64,000 nucleotides of DNA from NCBI GenBank assembly GCA_029783825.1, contig JAREIK010017065.1, forward strand, positions 1 to 64,000, written 5' to 3'. The stretch is from Sapria himalayana. Its lineage: Eukaryota > Streptophyta > Magnoliopsida > Malpighiales > Rafflesiaceae. A model generated the notes under the pieces. It did no database searches. It saw nothing but the letters and a program-made list of their open reading frames with translations, and had not been told where the DNA came from. Below, piece by piece: positions 36,301-45,915 of the stretch; the stretch's first letter is position 1, and each line of letters starts with the position of its first letter. The translations under genes and the position numbers were made by a program.

Positions 36301-36642
36301 AATAAAAAGAATAATAAGAATAAGAAAATTACAAGAATTAGAAGAATAAGAAAAATAAGAAAATAAGAAGAATAAATAGAATTAGAAGAATAATAAGAAT
36401 AGGAATAATAATTTGAATAAAAAGAATAAGAAAAATTAGAAGAATTAGAAGAATAAGAAGAATAACAATAATAGGATGAATAAAAGTATAAGAATAAAAA
36501 GAAGAATATGAAGAATAAGTACAATAAGAAGAATAAAAAGAATTTTTAGAAAAAGAAGAATATGCAAAATAAGAAGAATAAAAAGTATACGAAGAATAAG
36601 AATAATTACAAGAATTATAAAAATAAGAAGAATAAGAAGAAG
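26981..36642 (+). repeat. Array A6: 9.7-kb AAGAAGAAT array with higher-order repeats
   Basis: Purine-rich on the plus strand (GAAGAATAAG text) throughout. It follows the terminal box and A run of LINE copy 5 and ends at the 5' leader of LINE copy 6. Beyond the 9-bp unit it has kilobase landmarks. AAAATATATAGTTTAAG-like text is at 29,743, 31,247 and about 32,249. ATACCAAGAATACCATGAAT-like text is at about 29,391, 30,897, 31,922 and 35,534. Pure AAT runs occur at about 27,877-27,900 and 33,278-33,315, and a GAT run at about 34,347-34,363. Five of six reading frames lack stops in a perfect unit, so the long frames here (up to 501 codons) are artefacts. Confidence 0.95.
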
Positions 36643-36739
36643 TTTACATGAGAGAGAGAAAGTGGGGTATTCTAGAGAGAAAAAACTCCTAATCATGCCA
36701 GAAAGGGGTGGAAATCTTGCTGGAAATGAAGAAAAATGA

Positions 36740-37992
36740 TTATTTTGATCATAAGAAATCATTTTTTAACATTCATTATCCAACAGCATCCCCTAATAAT
36801 CATCCATTGATAAAAAATGAGGATCCTACGATTTATTTTTTCCCCTGAAGACATCAATACTCTCAGAAGCTCACAAGTTTTCTCTCATCGATAAATTTTC
36901 TCATGCTCGGCCATGCATTGATGAAATAAGAAATTTATTCTCCTCGCTCAAGCTTAAAGGATTGATTAAGCTGGCATTGATAGACAGTAAGCATGTCCTG
37001 GTGCATCTCTTCGTAGAAGAAGATTTTCTTCATCTGTGACTAAAGATTAATTATAATGTAAAGGGCTACCTTATGAGGACATTCAAATGGACAGCAAGCT
37101 TTAACACGAAGTAAGAACCCCCACTTACTTAGGTATGGTTTCTTCTGCCCTTATTGCCTATACATTTCTTCTACAAAACATCTTTCTACTTCATCTCTAA
37201 TCTCATTGGGAAACCCTTATTGATGGATGGCTCCGCTACTAACCTCCCTCGACCAAGTGTTGCACAAGTATGCATAGAGGTTAATATCCATCTCCCTTTC
37301 TCTCAATGGATATGGATTGGTCAGAATAAAAATCAAGGTTTCTAGCAACCTTTTACTCCCAAGGCCTTCCCTAGTTATTGTAATCAATGCAAAAAGAGAG
37401 GAAATAACTCAGAAAAATACATTGTAAATATAAAGAGGGTAGAACATAAGATTTGGGTTAGAAAAGAGGAGGCTAGATAGGAGGAAACTAACGCAGAGGA
37501 TGAATAGAACACTATACAAACAACATATTCTCCAAAAAAATGCTTCCCAAAACAAAAATATAACAGAATAGGAAAGAATTAGACTTATGATCAATAGAAT
37601 ATAGGAACTAGTTATTAGAACTAGGAATGTTAAAATAAACATAAGAAGAAAGAAAACTCAGAGAGTTGGTTCACTGGATCAAATTTTGGTTCAGACTCTA
37701 AATCAATAAAAAGATGTAATAATATAATAACTAAAACAGAAACCCTTAGGGAAAATCATTCCATAGATGATTAGAAATTGAAAAAAAAAATGGAGATAGG
37801 AAATAGAGATAAGGCACTAGAAGATTTAAAAATTATAAGCTTACAAATGGATAAATTATTTAAAGTAGGGAATCTTGTTAAAACCCAACCTAATCACATA
37901 AAAAAACAAGAAACATACAAAAACACTTTATTAAAACTAATGAATTACAAAATAAATCAAGGGCTCAATCAAAACTAGTTAATAATGCATAA
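36740..37992 (+). pseudogene. LINE ORF1, copy 6
   Basis: DUF4283-like segment at about 36,880-37,360 (FSLIDKFSHARPCIDEIRNL, KLKGLIKLALIDSKHVLVHL, KGYLMRTFKWTASF, VWFLLPLLPIHFFYK and LPRPSVAQVCIEVNI). The knuckle region reads SYCNQCKKRGNNSEKY (about 37,374-37,421): the two first Cys remain, but the His is Asn and the last Cys is Tyr. Lys-rich segments follow. The C-terminal SRAQSKLVNNA ends with TAA at 37,990-37,992, overlapping the ORF2 ATG at 37,985. In-frame stops and indels are frequent. Confidence 0.82.
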
Positions 37993-40900
37993 ATACTTAT
38001 CTGGATTATTCGGGGTATAACTAACTCCCCCTCACTAAATAGATTAATTTAAATGATAAAAATTCATAAAATCTTCCTATTAATGATTCTTGAACCTATG
38101 GTGGGTATAGATCAATTATAAAGCTTCAAAGAAAAGTTAGGATATAAAAATGCTATATCTAAAAAAATTAGTAAAATCTGGCTATGTGGAATAACTTGGA
38201 TATAAATAATAGAAGAAAAAGATAAAATTATTAACCTTAGTTTAGGTAAAAACATAGACAGAATTATATCAATCGTATATGCTAGTAACTTGAGAAATAA
38301 AAGAAAAGAGATATGGAAAAAATGGAAGAAATATCAAATAAGAATTTACCATGGATAATAGGAAGAAGCTTCAACACTGTAAAGAATTCATTAGAGTAAA
38401 AAAGGAGGTAGACCAATAAATACACAAGCTAGTGATCAATTCAATAAGATGATATCTAAGACCAAATTATTAGAAATAGACTTCTTGGGCTCAAAATATA
38501 CATGGACAAATAACCACAAAAAGAAAGGAATTATCTGGTCAAGACTAGACATGAGTCTCCTCAACTCTAAGTGGATGGACACTTTTGGTAATATAGGCAT
38601 TAAACACTTGAACAGTACTTGATCAGATCATAATCCTTTACTTATCACCCCTCAAAAAAAGAAATGAATAGATTATCATTTAATTTTCAAAATATGTGGT
38701 GCTTACACGAAGAATTTTTGGACACGATCAAAGAGTCATGGAAGTCCCACTTAAAGGTAATCCAGCAAAGATTTTCTCAGGTAAATTATATAGACTATGA
38801 TCATGTTTATCGGATTGGAACACAAAAAAATATTGAAACATTAATAAAATCATTCAAGATATGGAACAAAAAATAGATGAACTAGAAAATGAACATGACA
38901 AAAATCATAACGCGAACAATCTCAAGTCTCTTCACAAAGCCCAAGGTGAATTCAAATTAAAATTACACATGGAGGTCTTCTGAAACAAAGATCGAAAACA
39001 AAATGGTTAAAAGAGGGGGGGTCTAGATACTAAGTTTTTTCAGCAAATCACTAGAATAAAAAAAATCAAAAACACAAGATAAAAGGAATTAGAAATAAGG
39101 AAGCTCATGGGTAGAAAATAAAAAAGACATAAAGGAAACATTAAAAAAATTTACAATTACTATTATGCAAAAACAATGAACAAACAAGTCATAACCTTTT
39201 ACAAAACATAAATAAAATTATTAATGAAGAAAATAATAAAATTGTAATGGAATTTCTGGATGAAATAGAAATTAAAAATATAATATTTAGTTTAATATAA
39301 ACAGTGTTGCAGGACTAGATGGATGGAACAATGTGTTTTTTCAAGTATGCTGGGGCATAATTAAAATAGACCTTCCTCAGGCCATACACTGGTTCTTTTG
39401 TGGGGCTGAATTAAATAAAAATGGTCACTTACACACATAATTTTAAAAATGAAAAAAGAAAATCCTCAAAAGGGAGAAGACTATCATCTAATTAACCTAT
39501 GCAACTCTACATATAAAATCCTAGCCAAATTAATGCAAAGCAGATTAAGTCTTTTCCTCCCAAAAATCATCTCTAAGGAACAAACATGCTTCATGAAAGA
39601 TAGATTAATCATGAAAATATATTCTTAGCTAAATAATTAATGAAAGACATCTCTAATAAAGTAAGGCGCCACAATGTAGTCTTTAAATTAGACCTTTCTA
39701 AATCATTCGATAGAATAGACTGGAAAATGCTATGCTATATCATGAGAAAAATGATTTATGTAGAAAGCTAGATCGATTTAATTTTTAGATGCGTCTCAAG
39801 TACTTGGTTCAAATTATTATTAATGGGGAAAGGGGATGAATTTAAACCCACTCAGGGACTAAGATAAGGTGATCCTTTGTCTCCTGCCCTTTTTAACATT
39901 TATCCTGAATTGTTCTGGTCAATTTAATATATAAAACTAGAAAAGGAGATATCATTTAAGCACTTTAAAGATTCACCTCAGGTGGATTTCCTAGCATATC
40001 TAGATGATATAATTATTTTTACAAATGGTAATAAAAAATCTATAACTAACCTAATGAAACTATTCTAAAATCTGGAAGAAGCAACATGTTTAACATTAAA
40101 TAGAAATAAAAGCCAATTCATAAAATCTAGCCTAGCACCTCTTAGAATAATCCATAGACTAAATGATATTACAGGTTTTTCCCAAGCAAAAGGAGCAATC
40201 ACTTATCTTGGATGCCCTTTATTTGAAGGAAAAATAGAAATAGAATACATAGATTTATTATTAGATAAAATTAGTCAGAAAATTGCAGAATGAAAAATAG
40301 AAATGCTTAATATGAGTGGAAAAATTATACTTATCAATCACGTCCTACAAAGCATATGCATACTTTTATAATTATGCTGCCCCCCAAAAAATTAATCAAA
40401 AAAATAGAAAATGAATTTGCAAATTTTCTTTGGGGGAAAAAGATGTAAAACATAAAATGAACTGGATCAAATGAAGGACTGTTGCTATCCAAAAGAAAAA
40501 AACTAGTTTAGGCATCTTTAATTTAAAAGAAATATCACAAGCATGGGCATGTAAGAGGTGGTGGGGAGTTAAAGATAATAATAGTTTATGGGCTAAATAT
40601 ATGAGAGCTAAATACCTAGTCAATAACAGCACTACTAAGGATAAAAAGCTTTATAATAGTTCTTAGATATGGAAGCAAACACTAAAACAAAGAGAAATAG
40701 TGGATAGAAATTCAGTCCTTACAAAATACGAATGGAATGGAAATTAAATGAAGAAGGACTATATTCTTTAAAATCTATCAAAATTTTAATTAGAAAGAAA
40801 AAAACACAGCAAGAGCTATTTAAATGGTGCTAGAACAATAATAACTCACCAAAAATATGTTTATTTCTTTGGAAAACTGTGTCTAATATATTCCCACTAG

Positions 40901-41043
40901 ACACCCTTATTCAAAAGAAAGGCATAAACCTAGCTTTTTTAGATGCAATTGCTGCAAAGAAAATATAGAAACCCTAGAACATCTATTCTCTCAAGGTAAC
41001 ATAGCAGCAAAGATCTGGGAGACACTACAAAATAATGTTCATT
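37985..41043 (+). pseudogene. LINE ORF2 (endonuclease, RT, zf-RVT), copy 6, truncated
   Basis: Endonuclease 37,985-38,660: WIIRGITNSPSLNRLI, LEPMVGI with catalytic Glu, ISIVYASN, WSRLDMSLLNSKW and SDHNPLLI (His kept, S-to-N next to it). Linker with a coiled-coil-like Lys/Glu stretch (38,850-39,230). RT 39,230-40,400: VAGLDGWNNVFF-like text near 39,308, EDYHLINLCNSTYKILAKL, CFMKDRLIM, KLDLSKSFDRIDWK-like motif A (about 39,690) and FLAYLDDIIIFTNG (about 39,991). The YADD box is YLDD, keeping both Asp. zf-RVT 40,850-41,040: FLWKTVSNIFPLDTLIQKKG, RCNCCKENIETLEHLFSQGN. Many stops. Confidence 0.87.
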
Positions 41044-41260
41044 TAGCTAGGGATCAATCCCTAGCTAAATTGTAGGGGATCAATCCCTAGCTAAAATTAA
41101 GGGATTAGCTAGGAAATAGAAAGGGATTTCTGATTTTCATTGGAATAAAAATTTGTAAGAGATTAGCAATGGATTAGTGATGGAATAGCCACGTAAATTC
41201 TGCACAAAGAAAAGTGGGGAATTTAATGACGGATTTAGCAACGGAATTTCCCTTGCCAGT
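41044..41260. mobile_element. Possible DNA-transposon end with perfect palindrome
   Basis: Starts exactly where LINE copy 6 stops. TAGCTAGGGAT (41,044-41,054) pairs perfectly with ATCCCTAGCTA (41,057-41,067), and a GGGATCAATCCCTAGCTA segment is repeated 31 bp on. Downstream are GACGGATTTAGC and GCAACGGAATTTCCC, motifs of a kind often seen in plant DNA-element remnants. I could not find the opposite end or a target duplication, so the class is unassigned. Confidence 0.4.
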
Positions 41261-42539
41261 CTTTAATTATTTAATTTTTTTTAATTTATTATTTGTTTTA
41301 ATATTTTATTTAATTTTGTTTATTAAATACATATTATAGTCTATATATGAGTGATCCTTGAAAGGCAAATCTCCTAGTAAAATTAGAAAAATGATATTAT
41401 AAATAAATAATTAAAAAAATATAAAAATAAAAAAAATTATATTAATAAGGACTAAATAACTATTTTTATGATTATAAATTTTAAAAAAAATTATACAAAA
41501 AGTTTTCAAAAATTTTTAAATAAGAAACTTAAAAAATTGTATTAAAGTAACATTAAATAAATAATTCTATAATTATAATAATTTTTTAAGATATTTTAAA
41601 AATTAAATGAACATTCATTAAAATTTCTATTAATATAAAGGTAAAATAATTCATTGTATGATTAAATAGAAAATATTTCAAAAATATTTGAATTGAAAAA
41701 TAAACTAGTAAATATTAATATTATTATAAGTATAAAAAATTTTATCATTATATGAAACTTTTAAAAAAATAATTAATACAAAATTTGAAAATCTTGAATT
41801 ATAATAATAAGTTAATTTTTTTATTAAATTTAAAAGAAAATAAATTAATTTTTAAAATAAATATATAGTTGTTTTCCCCCTACTAAAATTTATAAGAATT
41901 AAATAATTGAGTAATATTTTTACTATTAGCTTTTAATATTCATTCTATATTAAAATAAAAAATATAACTTTTTTAATTATCTTCTCACTTTAAGTAATTT
42001 TTAGAATTTTAAAAATTATAAATGATATCAAATAATATGAAATTTTATGTTTTTAAAATTATTTCATATTATCTTTATAAAATTAATATGAATTCTCAAA
42101 ATTTTATAACCATGAAATATATATATTTATATATTTTTTAACATATAGAGTATTTATAACACTTAGGAGTGTGGCTAGAAGACCAATCATCTTATCATGT
42201 GTGTCTTGCTATATGAAGTTGTAATTTTATAGCCATTTGATTTTTTTTCTAGTTATAAAGCTAAACATCTATTTTTTGAAGTTGTTTATATATTTATTGT
42301 TTAATTAAATTTTATAATAAAAAATTGCAAGATGTTTGTTTTTCATGTGTACGTTGCTACACACACATGAACTTTGTTGAAAATATTTTGATAATAAATA
42401 AAAAAATTAGTCTTTATGTATTTTAATTATTTATTGTTTATTTAGTGTTTTGATAATTAAAAATTAAAATATCTTGGTAATTTATGGTCTGCCTTCACTT
42501 GTTGTATGTCGATACTCAAGATACAACTTTAACATGCAC
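41261..42539. other. AT-rich spacer, no gene seen
   Basis: Very A/T-rich sequence (mostly short runs of AAATTT, TAAT) without a reading frame of note or recognisable element. Confidence 0.6.
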
Positions 42540-44141
42540 CTAAGAGCATCTCTAAGAGTCTCAGTGTCAGCTTTCGTTTAGTTATTTTAAAAAATTTAAA
42601 CTTTAAAATCAACTCCCTTTGCATCAAGCTATATATTTCCCATATCTATAATTTCTCTCACCTGATCTATAAGCCCTCGCCAGACTCCAACTCCAGAGGC
42701 TTCGATTCTTGAGGCGGCTCTTTGGAAGAGAAAACTTCTTTCTCCGAACGTGGATGGTAGTGATGCTGATCAGGAAGAGATTTATCAAAATGCAGGCACC
42801 TTTTACCAGTAAGTCATTCCATTAATATGATTCTGATCATGTAATGCAATTCAAATAGAACTCATGTGATTGCTCAGTAATAATCATACATGACACAAAA
42901 CTATGTGCTTCTGTGATTCCATATCCATCTCTCTCATCAGTTTGAAGAACTCTAGTCGGGTATCAAACAAAAAGTATGCCCTATTGCTTTGTTTCATGAT
43001 GGTTTTTATTTTTGATATGAAAGATAAGTTTGGGTGTAGGGAGTTATGAAAGTAATTATGCACCAATGTGATATACTAATGGCGTCATGCTTGTGGCTGA
43101 TGGTTTATCCATTATTTCTTGAGTATGTTAGATTCAACATGTTCATCTTCACCCTAGTTCATTTCCATTGTTTTTGCTCTAATGTCGAAGCCATTTCACG
43201 AATCATGACATATGTTTTTGAGATCATTATTATGCAACAATCAATTTTTTTTTCCATGTTATGATCCTGGTGATGATAATATACCGCACACTTTTTTATT
43301 TTGGACTGTTAGGTCATGGCTTCTCCAGATGAGCAGAAGGTGTGTTTCATGGAAGGATTTCATCCATGATATTGAGAAAAAATTAAAGAGATAGTTGGGT
43401 TTGGAAAGCCAATAGTGGATGTTGCTGCTAATTCATCTTCCTTTCATTAATCTCGAGAAAGTAGATATCATTTGCTAATGTTCTCATCGAAAACTCTAAA
43501 CCTTATTCCCATTCATTTAGTGGACATCAACCTATCTAATTGATAGCAAATTGAAGGGAAACTTGTTTTTTGGGTTGATCCCTGATGCTGAAACAATCTC
43601 TACTCCTGGTGAAGAAACTATAAAAATTCTTCTCACTTTAATTTATGCTGATATCAAAAGCACATATAACGGCATAAATCACAAGACTATCATTCATTAT
43701 CATGTTAAGGTGGATCTAATTGTAGATGTTCCTATTTTGGAAGGCTTACTCTCCCACTCGAAAAAAATAGGAGAGATACCCATTCCTTATAAACCAGACA
43801 TTGAAGTTGAGAAAATAAACTTATGGAACCTATCTCCTTTGACAAAATTGTTGATGTTCTTCACTGAAAATGGAAAACAAAGAATGATTTTGCATTTCAT
43901 TAATATGGTGATAATATGACATTCATATGTATTTTAGATGTTATTTTTGAGAGTTAGTTAAAATTAGTTGAATTGATAGCTAAAATAGATAGCATTGTTG
44001 TGAATTACCATAAAAAAGTAGTTTGTTAAAATAGATAGCAATGTTGGAGTTACCATAAAAAATAGTTAGTTAAAATAGATAACACAATATTTTATTATTT
44101 TGAGTAGTTATTTTAAGGTAGATCATTGGAGATGCTCTTAG
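42540..44141. mobile_element. Putative TIR element carrying a host gene fragment (Pack-type)
   Basis: CTAAGAGCATCTC at 42,540-42,552 is the exact inverted match of GAGATGCTCTTAG at 44,129-44,141. The GAGCATCTC core is typical of many plant PIF/Harbinger and hAT-type MITE ends. Flanks give no clear target duplication: TAA on the left and TTA on the right differ by one base if the ends are taken one base further in. It is 1.6 kb long, encodes no transposase, and contains a LEA_2 gene fragment with an intron. Confidence 0.6.
42640..43925 (+). pseudogene. LEA_2 (LEA14-like, water-stress/hypersensitive domain) gene fragment
   Basis: Pieces of a group-2 late-embryogenesis-abundant protein in shifted frames. 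They start at ATG 43,316 (MASPDEQK), then WKDFIHDIEKKLKR, IVGFGKPIVDVA and LVDINL. A 122-codon frame at 43,551-43,919 holds GLIPDAETISTPGEETIKI, LTLIYADIKSTYN, VKVDLIVDVPILE and GEIPIPYKPDIEVEKI. Early frame changes near 43,345 and 43,395 and later drift make it a pseudogene; the normal C-terminus is scrambled. A donor GTAAGT at 42,809 and an acceptor ...GTTAG ending at 43,312 bracket a likely 504-bp intron after a 5' exon (about 42,650-42,808). This implies a DNA-level copy, not an mRNA copy. LEA_2 proteins are stress-linked, but no function is expected here. Confidence 0.75.
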
Positions 44142-44780
44142 TCCTCTACAAGTCCTGCCCTCTTCCCTCGACATGAATACATCAAAACCAAATAGAAGAG
44201 TAAGCGAGAAGTTTCTTCAAGCCCTGAGTTTATTTTTCATTTGAGGTATGCTTTCATCACTACTCTTCATCTATTATCTTATGCAAGAGTGTGGTTGTGA
44301 TTCTGATGGTTTGTTATTTCAAAATTCTTCTTCTACCCTAATTGTTACAGTACTATTTTATTGTTCCTAGAAATTAAATAATATATTTTGTGTATGTATG
44401 ATATCATGTATAGTGAAGTTATTACCACAATTAGATAAATTTTCATAGATCCTCCTTATGCATGCAATATTAATCTAGATGTTCATGGTAAATCATTAAA
44501 AATACCAATTCATATATCACCATGGTATCTTGGATTGCTTATATACAATGATGTGTATACATACTTCATGCATGTGTGTTTATATTGCATTCTCATTATA
44601 TGGATATTGATGTTGCACAGTAGGTAGTAGGCTTGATATCCATGTTTTATTGACACTCAGACAATCTTGTTGTCTTGGATGTTAATCACAAAATGGGTGT
44701 TGGTGTTTGTGGTGAGCAGTGTGTATATAACAACTTATTTAATATTTACATAATAATTTATGTAAATATGATGAACCCAA
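44142..44780. other. Intergenic DNA, no feature recognised
   Basis: Slightly less A/T-rich than its surroundings at first (44,142-44,300), then A/T-rich. No convincing reading frame or repeat. Confidence 0.5.
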
Positions 44781-45716
44781 GATTATTAACACATAAATAT
44801 ACATAAGTATTTTACTATATGTATAACTTTAAAAAATAGTATTCATAACGATATATTATAATACATTATTTAATAGATACATACATACATACTATATACA
44901 TACATACCTACATATATACATACATATAGATTATATATTATATATATATATATAACAATATATAAATGTATTTGACAATATGTAGTATCACATATAACGA
45001 TATATAAATGTATTTATCTACATCTTTGCCTATACATAACTATATGTCAAATTTATATAATTACAATGAAAATCTATATATAACTACATCTACAATATGC
45101 ATAACTACATTTATAACTATATGTATAACTATGTTGTGCAATCACACATGTAACTATAATTATAATTAAAACTATAACAACATATATATAACTATATGTT
45201 TAACTATAATATGTATACCTATTATAAATATATCTACAACTTATAAAACACTTTATAACTATATTTAACTATATTTGTAACTATGTAAACTATTTTTATA
45301 CCTATATTTATTACTATATATACCTATTTTTTAACTATATAATAATTTAATACTATATGTATAATTCTATATAACTATATTTCTAACAAAATATACTATA
45401 TGTATAATAATATATAACTATATAAAATTAAATTTTACTATATGTATAACTATAAAAATGTAATTATAACTATAATTAAACTACATACATATTTATAACT
45501 ATATGTATAATTAAATATAATTATATATAACTTTATTTATTACTAACTATACTATAGGTATAAGAACATGTAACTATAAATAATTGTCTTTTACTATATG
45601 TATAACAATAAAAACATTATACATAACTATATTTAAATATATAATCAACAACATATATTTAATATACAGATTATATATAATTCTATATACAATTATATAT
45701 AACTCTATTTAATATA
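44781..45716. repeat. A/T minisatellite of TATAACTATATG-type units
   Basis: Variants of AACTATATGTATAACTATA recur irregularly across about 0.9 kb, with pure TA stretches near 44,935-44,955. Borders are soft. Confidence 0.65.
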
Positions 45717-45915
45717 TGTCGTGCCTTGGTGTGATGATAAATATGTTCATCCAAGGGTGTAAAGGTCTCGGGTTGGAGATTTTTAATATAACTTTTCTGA
45801 TTCTTGGGGATAAGATTGTTAATATATTGAATTCTCTCCACTCCATACTAAGCTAGAGCCTTGTGCAGTGCGTATGACCTTTATTTAGTTTTGTTTGTAA
45901 GTTTTTTACTTTTTT
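45717..45915 (+). mobile_element. tRNA-derived SINE (Au-SINE-like)
   Basis: About 0.2 kb. The 5' part looks like a tRNA-derived pol III promoter: an A-box-like TGGTGTGATGATAA near 45,728 and a B-box-like GGTCTCGGGTTGGAGAT near 45,764 (degenerate). The 3' part has AAGCTAGAGCCTTGTGCAGT and CGTATGACCTTTATTT followed by a T-rich end. This layout (GGAGC-TTGTGCA-TGRG-CCTTT, T tail) is that of plant Au SINEs. Flanking duplication not clear. Confidence 0.7.

Larger units (their letters stand above)
36643..41043 (+). mobile_element. L1-type LINE, copy 6 (3' part lost)
   Basis: Plus-strand LINE beginning at the end of array A6 (leader with TTTACATGAGAGAGAG) and running through ORF1, endonuclease, RT and zf-RVT. 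It breaks at about 41,043 after QNNVHLA, where an unrelated palindromic sequence begins. RNase H, 3' UTR and tail are not found before 49,300. It is the most decayed of the long copies, with many stops. Confidence 0.9.

Noticed and set aside
26981..36642. Telomeric or known centromeric satellite
   Set aside because: The unit AAGAAGAAT does not match the plant telomere repeat TTTAGGG, and no 150-180-bp monomer typical of plant centromeric satellites is visible.
43551..43919. Functional LEA_2 gene
   Set aside because: The start region lies in other frames, the C-terminus is scrambled, and there are several frame changes; only a gene fragment remains.
42540..44141. Firm assignment to PIF/Harbinger
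   Set aside because: The TIR core fits, but the expected 3-bp target duplication is not exact and no transposase is present, so the superfamily is left open.
45717..45800. A functional tRNA gene
   Set aside because: Box-like motifs are degenerate, no cloverleaf is apparent, and the downstream Au-type 3' motif identifies a SINE.
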